A stretch of DNA of 64,000 nucleotides from Petralouisia muris. GTDB taxonomy: Bacteria; Bacillota; Clostridia; Lachnospirales; Lachnospiraceae. The notes under the pieces are model-generated. The model worked only from the letters and a program-made list of their open reading frames with translations. It was not told the origin of the DNA and searched no databases. Position numbers and translations under genes: made by a program. Positions 32,549-39,530 of the stretch are shown one piece after another; within the stretch, counting starts at the first letter, position 1, and each line of letters starts with the position of its first letter. Where the stretch lies: NCBI RefSeq assembly GCF_004793545.1, contig NZ_SRYA01000026.1, forward strand, positions 1 to 64,000, given 5' to 3'.

Positions 32549-33601
32549 ATGAAAACAGTTAAGGGGTTACATGAAAAAATGTATACCTTTGACAATGCCA
32601 ATACATCATTCAAGAAAGCCGCAGCAAACAAGCGGTTCCATGAAGAGGTATTGGCATTTTCCATGTCAAAGGAGGATGAACTATTTAGGGCGTGTGAGGA
32701 ATTGGAGAACCTCACCTATAAGCAGGGGGAATATACCGTTTTCAAGGTGTGGGAGCCAAAGGAACGGCTTATCATGGCGTTGCCGTTCTATGACAGAGTG
32801 GTGCAGCACATGATTGTAAATGCCATAGGGCCGGTATTTGAACAAAGGTTTTATACCCATTCCTATGCGTGCCGTGAGGGGAAAGGGATGCACGCCGCAA
32901 GCAACCAACTGTATAAATGGATGTATGAATTGATGACGGCCCAGGGATTGCGGCTATACGGCTATAAAGGGGACATAAGCAAATACTTTGCATCCATTCC
33001 GCATGAAGAATTGAAAACGGAAAATAGGCGGTACATAGGGGACAGGAAAGCCCTTTATCTTATGGACAATATCATTGACAAGAACGGGATATTGCCGGAC
33101 GGCGTGGGCATCCCGGTGGGAAATCTTACATCACAATTATTTGCCAATGTGTACGGGAACCGCCTGGACAAGTTCGTGAAACATACCTTGCATATCAAGT
33201 ATTACATCCGATACATGGATGACTTTATCATCCTTTCCCCGGACCTGGCACAGCTAAAGGAATGGGTGAAACGGATTGAAGAGTTTTTGGAAGAGGAAAT
33301 GAAATTGCACTTGAATCCCAAAAGCACCATTCTGTATGCCGGAAATGGGATTGACTTTTGCGGCTATATCCACCACCCGGAATATAGGAAAGTCAGAAAA
33401 GCATCCGTCCGGCGGCTGAAAAATGACGTGAAGCACCTGGAAGCCGGGGAACTGGACCGTGAAGCCTTTGAGCGGAAATATAAAAGCCGCCTGGGACACA
33501 TGGGGCACGCCGACACCTACCACGTTACAAAGGCCATAGAATATGAATTGCTGTTTTGGGAGTGGGAGCAGAGGGAAAGCGGCCTTTTGGTTCCGGCATA
33601 A
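32549..33601 (+). CDS. DGR reverse transcriptase
   Basis: A 350-residue DGR-type reverse transcriptase. The catalytic motif is YIRYMDDFIIL (the Tyr of YMDD is near residue 222). Other RT motifs seen are KVWEPKERLIMALPFYDRVVQH, SYACREGKGMHAASNQL, YKGDISKYFASIPHEEL with the first catalytic Asp, and GVGIPVGNLTSQLFANVYGN. The last is motif 4 with IPVGNLTSQ, a close match to the DGR-typical IGxxxSQ. Short length with no maturase or endonuclease domain separates it from group II intron RTs. It copies the template with adenine-specific errors. Confidence 0.95.
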   Translation: MKTVKGLHEKMYTFDNANTSFKKAAANKRFHEEVLAFSMSKEDELFRACEELENLTYKQGEYTVFKVWEPKERLIMALPFYDRVVQHMIVNAIGPVFEQRFYTHSYACREGKGMHAASNQLYKWMYELMTAQGLRLYGYKGDISKYFASIPHEELKTENRRYIGDRKALYLMDNIIDKNGILPDGVGIPVGNLTSQLFANVYGNRLDKFVKHTLHIKYYIRYMDDFIILSPDLAQLKEWVKRIEEFLEEEMKLHLNPKSTILYAGNGIDFCGYIHHPEYRKVRKASVRRLKNDVKHLEAGELDREAFERKYKSRLGHMGHADTYHVTKAIEYELLFWEWEQRESGLLVPA

Positions 33602-33636
33602 GTGGGTCAGAATTTGAACGCCATGGGCGGTATGAT
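33602..33636 (+). promoter_or_regulatory. Recurring junction motif (site 3) before lysis module
   Basis: GTGGGTCAGAATTTGAAC (33602-33619) matches 17473-17490 except for one base. A TATGAT occurs at 33631-33636, but the spacing to GGGTCA (21) is long for a standard promoter. It follows the RT stop directly. Confidence 0.35.
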
Positions 33637-33667
33637 ACGGATAAAGCTATTTATGGAGGGTAAGAAA

Positions 33668-33979
33668 ATGGATTTACAAACACTGATTCTTGTAATGAGT
33701 ATTCCGAGTGCGGTAACTGGTTTCTGCTTTTGGCTCATTGAAGAGAAAATCAAGAAGCAGCAGAAAGAAACGGAGGAAAAAGAAAAAATCCGGGAGAAAA
33801 GCGAAGTCTTAATCATTAAAAGCGTGATGGCATCAATCTCACTGGGGGAAGCAACCGCCACGGCCCTAAAGAACGGGCACGCAAACGGGGAAACGGAAGC
33901 CGCCTTGCAGTATGCCAGGGAAATAAAGCATGAACAAAAGGACTTCTTAACGGAGCAGGGCATCCGGGGGATTTATTAA
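33668..33979 (+). CDS. Small membrane-anchored phage protein (lysis module)
   Basis: A 103-residue protein with one N-terminal membrane helix (about residues 4-22, LQTLILVMSIPSAVTGFCFW) and a charged coiled-coil region (EEKIKKQQKETEEKEKIREKSEVL). GGAGGG lies 7 bases before the ATG at 33668. It precedes the holin gene. The type II/III topology and position suggest a holin partner or antiholin-like protein, but this is inference. Confidence 0.6.
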   Translation: MDLQTLILVMSIPSAVTGFCFWLIEEKIKKQQKETEEKEKIREKSEVLIIKSVMASISLGEATATALKNGHANGETEAALQYAREIKHEQKDFLTEQGIRGIY

Positions 33980-34039
33980 AAGGAATCCACACCCAAAAAG
34001 GGTTTGGAAATAAAAGAAAAGCGAAAGGAGAAACAGACA

Positions 34040-34282
34040 ATGAAAAATGTAAATTGGGTAAGGAAACTTACAAGCCGTAAGTTGTGGACGGCGGCAGCTT
34101 CCTTTGTTTCTATGATGATTGTTGCCACGGGAGGGACGGAAAACACCGCCGCCCAGGTAACGGCACTTATCATGGCCGGGGCATCCGTTGTGGCCTATAT
34201 CATTGGCGAGGGCTTGACAGATTCGGCCAACGCCGGGATTGAAGTAGGCGTGGAAATCGAGGATGCGGAAAAGGAAGTGTAA
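34040..34282 (+). CDS. Phage holin
   Basis: An 80-residue protein with two membrane segments (about residues 15-34, LWTAAASFVSMMIVATGG, and 40-59, VTALIMAGASVVAYIIGEGL) and a short acidic C-terminus. It would form the pores that release or activate the endolysin. AAAGGAG supports the ATG at 34040. The endolysin starts 3 bases after its stop. Confidence 0.82.
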   Translation: MKNVNWVRKLTSRKLWTAAASFVSMMIVATGGTENTAAQVTALIMAGASVVAYIIGEGLTDSANAGIEVGVEIEDAEKEV

Positions 34283-34285
34283 GGA

Positions 34286-35566
34286 ATGGAAAAGCAGGAT
34301 TTCATCAAAAAGATTGCCGGGTATGTGCAGAAATACGCCGCCGCCCACGGGATTGCCGTACACAGCCCCATTATAGCCCAGGCAGTCCTGGAAAGCGGAT
34401 GGGGGGAAAGCCGCCTGGCGGCGGTGTACCATAATTATTTTGGGCTGAAATGTGGGACAAGGTGGACCGGGAAAAGCGTAAACCTTAAAACCATGGAAGA
34501 GTACACGCCGGGAACCCTTACGCAGATTAAGGACAATTTCCGGGTATATGGCAGCATGGAAGAGGGCGTGAAAGGGTATTTTGATTTCATCCAACTGGAA
34601 AGATACCATAACCTTAAAGGCATCACGGACCCGGCGGCATATCTGGAAACAATCAAGGCGGACGGGTACGCCACAAGCGGCAAGTATGTGGAAAATACCA
34701 TGAGGATTGTTTCGCAGTATGATTTAAGGCAATATGACGTGAAAGGGGAAATGGGAATGGCAAAGACAGCAAGTGCCGCACTGGCCCAGGCAAGGGAATG
34801 GATTGGCCGGAATGAAGCGGACGGGACCCACAAGGGAATCATAGACGTATACAACGGCCACACGCCGCTTGCCAGGGGCTACAGGGTAAAGTATACGGAT
34901 GCCTGGTGTGCGACCTTTGTTTCTGCCGTTGCTATAAAATGCGGCTTGACGGAAATTATCCCAACCGAGTGCGGATGCGGCCAGATGATAGAATTATTCC
35001 GTGCCAAGGGAGAGTGGCAGGAAAGTGATAGCAGAACGCCGTCCCCTGGGGATGTGATTTTCTATGATTGGGACGATTCCGGGGCCGGGGATTGCACGGG
35101 ATGGCCGGACCATGTGGGAATTGTTGAGAGCGTGGAGGGCGGAAAGATTACCGTCATTGAGGGCAATAAAAACAATGCAGTTGGCCGCCGTGTCCTGGCC
35201 GTGGATGGCCGCTACATAAGGGGGTATGGCGTTCCAAGGTATACAGAGGAAAGCGGAGCGGATGCCGCCGGAAGCGGAGCAAAGACCATGGCCGCCGTTG
35301 CAAAGGAAGTGATTGCCGGAGCATGGGGCAACGGTGAAGAACGCAAGGAACGCCTGGAAGCTGCCGGGTATAGTTACCAGGCCGTCCAGGACAAGGTAAA
35401 CGCTTTACTGAAAGGGAATGAAAAACCCACAAAGAGCGTGGCGGAAGTTGCCAAGGAAGTGATTGCCGGGAAATGGGGAAATGGAACGGAGAGAAAGAAA
35501 CGCCTGGAAGCTGCCGGGTATAGTTACCAGGCCGTCCAGGACAAGGTAAACGGGTTATTGAAATAA
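34286..35566 (+). CDS. Endolysin: glucosaminidase + CHAP-like + two CW_7-like repeats
   Basis: A 426-residue peptidoglycan hydrolase with two catalytic domains. Residues 5-150 form a glucosaminidase domain with SPIIAQAVLESGWGES (catalytic Glu) and YHNYFGLKCGTRW. Residues 165-315 form a CHAP/amidase-like papain-fold domain with DAWCATFVSAVAI (catalytic Cys) and WPDHVGIVESVEG (catalytic His). The C-terminus has two wall-binding repeats of about 40 residues (VAKEVIAGAWGNGEERKERL and VAKEVIAGKWGNGTERKKRL), the CW_7 type. Followed by a strong terminator, it ends the late operon. Confidence 0.9.
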   Translation: MEKQDFIKKIAGYVQKYAAAHGIAVHSPIIAQAVLESGWGESRLAAVYHNYFGLKCGTRWTGKSVNLKTMEEYTPGTLTQIKDNFRVYGSMEEGVKGYFDFIQLERYHNLKGITDPAAYLETIKADGYATSGKYVENTMRIVSQYDLRQYDVKGEMGMAKTASAALAQAREWIGRNEADGTHKGIIDVYNGHTPLARGYRVKYTDAWCATFVSAVAIKCGLTEIIPTECGCGQMIELFRAKGEWQESDSRTPSPGDVIFYDWDDSGAGDCTGWPDHVGIVESVEGGKITVIEGNKNNAVGRRVLAVDGRYIRGYGVPRYTEESGADAAGSGAKTMAAVAKEVIAGAWGNGEERKERLEAAGYSYQAVQDKVNALLKGNEKPTKSVAEVAKEVIAGKWGNGTERKKRLEAAGYSYQAVQDKVNGLLK

Positions 35567-35634
35567 TCTGTAAAACAACCGCCTTTTGGAGAAAAACCAG
35601 GCCAAAGCAAGGAATAATGATATGTCACGGGATA

Positions 35635-35671
35635 GGGAACACGTCAAAATGGGCGTGTTCCCTTTTCTTTT
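35635..35671 (+). terminator. Rho-independent terminator of late operon
   Basis: GGGAACACG (35635-35643) pairs perfectly with CGTGTTCCC (35654-35662), followed by TTTTCTTTT. It lies 68 bases after the endolysin stop. Confidence 0.92.
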
Positions 35672-35683
35672 AGAAAAATAAAA

Positions 35684-35729
35684 ATATTCCGGGATATGTA
35701 TTGACATATCCCGGAATATGTAATATAAT
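35684..35729 (+). promoter_or_regulatory. Promoter with 15-bp palindromic operator
   Basis: ATATTCCGGGATATG (35684-35698) and CATATCCCGGAATAT (35705-35719) are perfect inverted copies with a 6-base spacer. The right arm overlaps a consensus promoter: TTGACA at 35701-35706, 17 bases, TATAAT at 35724-35729. A repressor bound here would block transcription. A second smaller palindrome, GTTAAGA/TCTTAAC, lies at 35737-35755. It drives the small genes that follow. Confidence 0.8.
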
Positions 35730-35788
35730 AAAGACAGTTAAGAGAGATTCTTAACAAATACATGGGCAAGCATAGAAAGGAGAATGGC

Positions 35789-35941
35789 ATGGAAGATATG
35801 AGAGAATTCGTAGCATATTGCAGGAAACTTTTAAGAACCATCAACAATATAGAAAAAGCCTTGGAAGATAAAGACAGCGAAAAGGCGTTGGAGTTGGTAA
35901 GGGAATTAAAAGAAGATACGCAAAAAGACATTGAAGCGTAA
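35789..35941 (+). CDS. Small helical protein under operator control
   Basis: A 50-residue, highly charged helical protein beginning MEDMREFVAYCRKLL and ending EDTQKDIEA. AAAGGA lies upstream of the ATG. It is the first gene behind the strong palindromic promoter, so it is probably expressed in the lysogen or early in infection. No recognised family; the size and charge would suit an antirepressor or regulatory peptide, which is inference only. Confidence 0.6.
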   Translation: MEDMREFVAYCRKLLRTINNIEKALEDKDSEKALELVRELKEDTQKDIEA

Positions 35942-36022
35942 GAAATAGGGGAAACAGAGAGGGCGGCGGACTTGCCAAAACCGCCCAATCCGTTAAAAAT
36001 ATTATAAAAGGATAGTGGGAAA

Positions 36023-36217
36023 ATGGCAAGACCGAAAAAAGAGGATTTCAACCAGATTAAATACCAAAATGAGTTTAACAAGGCCAACTATGATAGGGTG
36101 GAAGTCAATATGCCAAAAGGGAAAAAGGCGATTGTAAAGGAAGCCGCAGCGGCAGCAGGGCAAAGCGTAAGCGAATATATAAACCAGGCTATTGATGCAA
36201 GGATGGGCCTGGATTAA
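36023..36217 (+). CDS. Arc-like ribbon-helix-helix protein
   Basis: A 64-residue protein of the Arc/MetJ type: RVEVNMPKGKKAIVKEAAAAAGQSVSEYINQAIDARM is a beta strand followed by two helices. Such proteins bind DNA as dimers with the strand in the major groove and usually recognise palindromes. The operator 300 bases upstream is a natural candidate target, making this a possible phage repressor. No toxin gene is adjacent. Structured element copy 2 follows directly. Confidence 0.75.
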   Translation: MARPKKEDFNQIKYQNEFNKANYDRVEVNMPKGKKAIVKEAAAAAGQSVSEYINQAIDARMGLD

Positions 36218-36224
36218 GATGCCG

Positions 36225-36520
36225 CCCCGGCAGCAGGACAGCCGCCGGGGGGCAACTAAAACGGCCATGCTGACCATGGGCGGCGTGAGGGTCCAAAGCC
36301 CCTACAAACTGTTGATGGGTTGCACTGGTGCAAAAAGTACCTACCAGGGAAGCGTACACGCCTATTCTTCCCAGGTAGGCCGGGAACTAGAAAACCATGC
36401 CACGCCCCGGTGAAGTTATCCGGCGTTTAAAAGGTTGTACGATAACACCCGGTATATTGCAAGCTGTCATCCTATAAAGCCGTAGGGCGTGATACGGACG
36501 GATGGCCGCTTGCGGTATGC
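36225..36520 (+). ncRNA. Structured repeated element, copy 2 (candidate ncRNA or leader)
   Basis: 36251-36520 (270 nt) equals 4548-4816 except for one extra A in the AAAA near 36430. The hairpin just upstream of the identical part is CCCCGGC/GCCGGGG (36225-36250). In copy 1 the same position has an unrelated hairpin, GGGCGGTAT/ATACCGCCC, so stem pairing is kept while sequence is not. A gene with a good ribosome site starts 35 bases downstream. Short open frames across it have no ribosome sites and look spurious. Confidence 0.6.
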
Positions 36521-36555
36521 AAAATCACAGATTCATACAAAGGGAGGAACTTAAC

Positions 36556-37086
36556 ATGGGAATTTTGAAAAATCTATTCTCTAAAAAGCAGGAAGAGCCA
36601 ACACCGACACCACAGCCCCAGGAAGAACCCAAAAGGCCAAAAGGGATAATCAAGACACAGCGGCATAAACTGGATAATGTGGAAGCCCACATGGAAGAGA
36701 TTATGGAACTTGTGGAGGAAAACGAGGACTATAAACTTTCCAAAAAGGAAATCATAGAAAGCGGCCTGGAAGATGAAAAAATCTATGAATATGAATTGTC
36801 TGGAAAAATAGAACTTTTGTTCGGGGGGGGGGTAGAACCTATTCAAGCCTTTATGGGTGATGTATGTATTGGAGAAATAAAGAAAGGCAGCAGGGCAAAG
36901 GTTAAAAAGTTGATAGAAAGCGGAAGTATCCAGAAGATTGAAGCGGAGGTTTCCGGCGGAAATTATAAAATAGTACGGTATGACAGCGGCAGGGACAAAT
37001 ATTTTTATGATTCGTTAGAAGATGCGTTTTGCATCACCATTGAAATCACTTACCGGGAAGAGATTAAAGAGGATGTAAAAAAATAG
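36556..37086 (+). CDS. Hypothetical phage protein containing a G10 tract
   Basis: A 176-residue protein starting MGILKNLFSKKQEE, with AGGGAGG upstream of the ATG at 36556. A Pro/Gln-rich linker (about 15-28) is followed by an acidic helical part and then a compact domain (VEPIQAFMGDVCIGEIKKGSR... GNYKIVRYDSGRDKYFYD) that slightly resembles HIRAN-type DNA-binding modules; this is weak. A run of ten G residues (36823-36832) encodes FGGGV. Slippage in it would truncate the protein before the compact domain, so the gene may be phase-variable. It lies between structured element 2 and the transposase. Confidence 0.6.
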   Translation: MGILKNLFSKKQEEPTPTPQPQEEPKRPKGIIKTQRHKLDNVEAHMEEIMELVEENEDYKLSKKEIIESGLEDEKIYEYELSGKIELLFGGGVEPIQAFMGDVCIGEIKKGSRAKVKKLIESGSIQKIEAEVSGGNYKIVRYDSGRDKYFYDSLEDAFCITIEITYREEIKEDVKK

Positions 37087-37141
37087 GACACTGGGCGGCA
37101 CGGATTCTTTCCGTGTCCGTTTCTTTTGGAGGGATGATTTC

Positions 37142-38176
37142 ATGGGGAAGCATTTAACTAAAAATGATAGGATAAAGATGGAAACAATGCTTAATTCCGG
37201 CCATAAGGTAACGGAGGTTGCGGCGTACTTGCACGTTCATAGAAGCACCATATACCGGGAAATAAAAAGGGGAGAATATACCCATAGAAATAGTGACTAT
37301 ACCGAGGAAGTGAGGTATAGTAGCGATTTGGGGCAAAAGAACCATGATTGGAACGCCCAGGGAAAGGGGCGCAGTCTTAAAATAGGGAATGATATGCCTT
37401 TAGCTGAATACATAGAGGATAAGATTGTAAACGATAAGTATAGCCCGGAAGCCGCATTGGCAGCAGTAACCCAAAGTGGGATTGAGTTTAAGACCTCTAT
37501 CAGTGTGAGGACTTTATATAGATATATAGACAATGGTATTTTCTTAAAATTAACCAATAAGGACCTACCGATAAAAGGGAAGAGGAAAAAGCATAATAAG
37601 AAAGTAAAGGTGCAGAAAAGGGCATCCGCCGGGGAGAGCATAGAGAACCGCCCGGAGGAAGTAAAGGACCGGGAAACCTTTGGACATTGGGAAATGGACA
37701 CGGTAAAGGGAAAGCAGGGCATTACAAAGTCATGTATGCTTGTATTAACAGAACGTAAAACCAGGGATGAAATCATCATTAAGATGCCAGACCAAAAGGC
37801 GGCAAGCGTAGTGGAAGCCCTGGACCGGTTGGAAAGGAAATGGGGCGATATGTTCCCTAAAGTCTTTAGAAGCATCACCGTGGACAATGGGGTGGAGTTT
37901 GCGGACTATGAGGGGTTAGAGCGGTCTGTTTTGCGTGATGGGGAAAAGCGGACCTTTCTTTTCTATTGTCATCCATATAGCAGTTGGGAGAGGGGCACAA
38001 ACGAGAATAGTAACCGCCTTATCCGCCGCCATATACCAAAAGGGGAGGACTTCGAGGAAAAGCAGGATAAGGACATAGAGTATATAGAAACCTGGATAAA
38101 CAACTATCCCAGGGGGATTTTGGGGTTTAAGACTTCCGCCCAACTCTTTGAAGAGGAAATCAAGAAACTGGCCTAA
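37142..38176 (+). CDS. IS30-family DDE transposase, candidate prophage recombinase
   Basis: A complete 344-residue IS30-family transposase. Residues 1-60 hold the helix-turn-helix (VTEVAAYLHVHRSTIYREIKRG). The DDE core shows HWEMDTVKGKQG (first Asp near 186), RSITVDNGVEFADYE (second Asp near 247) and SWERGTNENSNRLIRRHIPKG (catalytic Glu near 283). GGAGGG is upstream. It is 14 bases from the right-end inverted sequence and 41 from the boundary repeat. No separate IS left end was found nearby, so it does not look like a stray IS copy; it may mobilise the whole prophage. Confidence 0.88.
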   Translation: MGKHLTKNDRIKMETMLNSGHKVTEVAAYLHVHRSTIYREIKRGEYTHRNSDYTEEVRYSSDLGQKNHDWNAQGKGRSLKIGNDMPLAEYIEDKIVNDKYSPEAALAAVTQSGIEFKTSISVRTLYRYIDNGIFLKLTNKDLPIKGKRKKHNKKVKVQKRASAGESIENRPEEVKDRETFGHWEMDTVKGKQGITKSCMLVLTERKTRDEIIIKMPDQKAASVVEALDRLERKWGDMFPKVFRSITVDNGVEFADYEGLERSVLRDGEKRTFLFYCHPYSSWERGTNENSNRLIRRHIPKGEDFEEKQDKDIEYIETWINNYPRGILGFKTSAQLFEEEIKKLA

Positions 38177-38190
38177 ATTTTTTCAAAAAG

Positions 38191-38211
38191 TTGTTGCATA
38201 ACTATTGACAA
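38191..38211 (-). repeat. Right-end inverted sequence of prophage
   Basis: TTGTTGCAT (38191-38199) and TTGACAA (38205-38211). Read inward on the other strand they give TTGTCAA and ATGCAACAA, which match the left end at identical distance from the 15-bp repeat. TTGTTGCAT-like blocks are common in IS30-family ends. Confidence 0.5.
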
Positions 38212-38217
38212 AATGCA

Positions 38218-38232
38218 GTTGGGAAAAAAGTA
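38218..38232 (+). repeat. Right prophage boundary direct repeat (attR-like)
   Basis: GTTGGGAAAAAAGTA, identical to 3013-3027. It lies 11 bases upstream of the -35 box of the initiator tRNA promoter. Confidence 0.75.
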
Positions 38233-38243
38233 TCAGAAAAGAT

Positions 38244-38272
38244 TTGACATTTTTATATTTTTGGAATATAAT
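38244..38272 (+). promoter_or_regulatory. Promoter of initiator tRNA
   Basis: TTGACA (38244-38249), 17 bases, TATAAT (38267-38272), a perfect vegetative promoter 12 bases before the tRNA. Confidence 0.9.
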
Positions 38273-38284
38273 AGAAAATGTCAA

Positions 38285-38358
<74 letters not shown>

Positions 38359-38369
38359 TTTTTTCAAGA

Positions 38370-38420
38370 AGACATTATCAAGGGATATGAGAATCCGGTG
38401 ATAATGTCTTTTCTATTATT
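38370..38420 (+). terminator. Terminator after tRNA-fMet
   Basis: AGACATTATC (38370-38379) and GATAATGTCT (38400-38409) pair perfectly, followed by TTTCTATTATT. Confidence 0.8.
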
Positions 38421-38526
38421 ACAAACAAGCGGAAGAATATTAAGAAAGTGAACGAGTGGATATGAGGATGGCTATTTTAGAATATTTACAAAATGAAATA
38501 TATGATAAAACAGAAAGAAATGTCTG

Positions 38527-38555
38527 TTGTATTTCCAAAGAATACATATTATAAT
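38527..38555 (+). promoter_or_regulatory. Promoter of cysK
   Basis: TTGTAT (38527-38532), 17-base spacer, TATAAT (38550-38555), 45 bases before the cysK start. No riboswitch or T-box feature was recognised between. Confidence 0.65.
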
Positions 38556-38600
38556 TTTATAGATATTTCCCTTCCTGCAGGGACATAGAAAGGATTTGAG

Positions 38601-39530
38601 ATGATGATTTATGACAATATATTAGAAGCAATGGGAGGCACCCCTTTAATCCGCTTAAACCACATGCCTGAACCGGAGAGCGCCCAGGTACTAGTGAAAT
38701 TCGAAGGGCTGAACGTAGGCGGTTCCATTAAGACAAGAACGGCCTATAATATGATAAAAGATGCAGAAGAAAAGGGACTGATTGGGGAAGATACCATTAT
38801 TGTGGAACCCACCAGCGGCAATCAGGGCATCGGCCTTGCGCTGGTAGGCGCTGTACGGGGCTATCAGACAAAAATCATTATGCCGGATTCTGTCAGTGAA
38901 GAGCGCCGCAAGCTGGTGGAGCACTATGGGGCAGAAGTAATTCTGATTCATGATGATGGAAATATTGGCGCATGTATTGAAGAATGCCTGCAGACAGCCC
39001 TTTCCATGGCAAAGCAGGATTCCCGGGTATTTGTGCCCCAGCAGTTTGAAAATCCTGCGAATCCTGCCGTGCACCGTTCCCAGACCGGCATTGAGATTTT
39101 AGAGCAGGTAAATGGGCCCATTCATGGGTTCTGTTCTGGGATCGGCACCGGGGGCACCATTACCGGAGTAGGAGAGACGATTCGTGAGAAGAATCCTGAT
39201 ATGGAAATCTGGGCAGTGGAGCCGGAGCATGCGGCCATTTTGTCCGGCGGTTCCATTGGGACGCATCTGCAAATGGGAATTGGAGACGGCCTGATTCCGG
39301 AAATCCTGAATCAGCAGATCTATAATGAAGTTTGTATTATTACGGATGAGGAAGCCCTTTCCACCTCAAAACGGCTGGCGGCAGAAGAAGGGATTATGTG
39401 CGGGATTTCCAGCGGAACCAATGTGGCCGCCGCATTAAAACTGGCAAAAAAATTAGGAAAAGGCAAGACGGTGGTTACAATTCTGCCGGATACGGCGGAG
39501 CGGTATTTTTCTACGCCTTTGTTTGAGTAA
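38601..39530 (+). CDS. cysK: Cysteine synthase (O-acetylserine sulfhydrylase)
   Basis: A 309-residue PLP enzyme of the cysteine synthase family that makes cysteine from O-acetylserine and sulfide. The PLP Lys is in NVGGSIKTRTA (K44), the asparagine loop is PTSGNQGIGLA (about 69-79) and the phosphate-binding loop is GIGTGGTITG (about 176-185). The region around the Lys reads GGSIKTR instead of the usual SSVKDR, so a related beta-replacement specificity cannot be excluded. AAAGGA precedes the ATG by 6 bases. It stands alone behind its own promoter. Confidence 0.88.
   Translation: MMIYDNILEAMGGTPLIRLNHMPEPESAQVLVKFEGLNVGGSIKTRTAYNMIKDAEEKGLIGEDTIIVEPTSGNQGIGLALVGAVRGYQTKIIMPDSVSEERRKLVEHYGAEVILIHDDGNIGACIEECLQTALSMAKQDSRVFVPQQFENPANPAVHRSQTGIEILEQVNGPIHGFCSGIGTGGTITGVGETIREKNPDMEIWAVEPEHAAILSGGSIGTHLQMGIGDGLIPEILNQQIYNEVCIITDEEALSTSKRLAAEEGIMCGISSGTNVAAALKLAKKLGKGKTVVTILPDTAERYFSTPLFE

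Larger units (their letters stand above)
3013..38232. mobile_element. Complete temperate siphophage (prophage), HK97-type, with DGR
   Basis: A contiguous block of about 55 phage genes, all on the + strand, lies between two copies of the 15-bp sequence GTTGGGAAAAAAGTA. Removing the block would place the host ABC operon directly upstream of the initiator tRNA promoter, an ordinary arrangement. All modules are present: early/replication, packaging, capsid, tail, host-recognition, lysis and a regulatory region. No tyrosine or serine integrase and no CI-like repressor could be recognised. An IS30-family transposase is the last gene, and an IS30-type helix-turn-helix protein is the first. A replication initiator plus ParA/ParB are plasmid-like traits. 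Confidence 0.9.

Noticed and set aside
36192-36413. Open frames running through the structured repeated element
   Set aside because: No ribosome site and out of context. The two copies are identical at DNA level but have different flanks, and pairing potential explains the sequence better than coding.
37142-38176. IS30 transposase as an independent IS inserted in the prophage
   Set aside because: No left inverted repeat or short target duplication found upstream of it; the only matching inverted sequence is at the opposite end of the prophage. Not excluded completely.
3028-38217. CRISPR arrays and toxin-antitoxin pairs
   Set aside because: No regularly spaced short repeats were seen, and the ribbon-helix-helix protein at 36023 has no toxin partner next to it.
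38462-38557. A 31-codon frame before cysK containing two adjacent Cys codons, considered as a cysteine attenuation leader peptide
   Set aside because: The best promoter (38527-38555) lies inside this frame, the ribosome site is weak, and no terminator/antiterminator pair follows.
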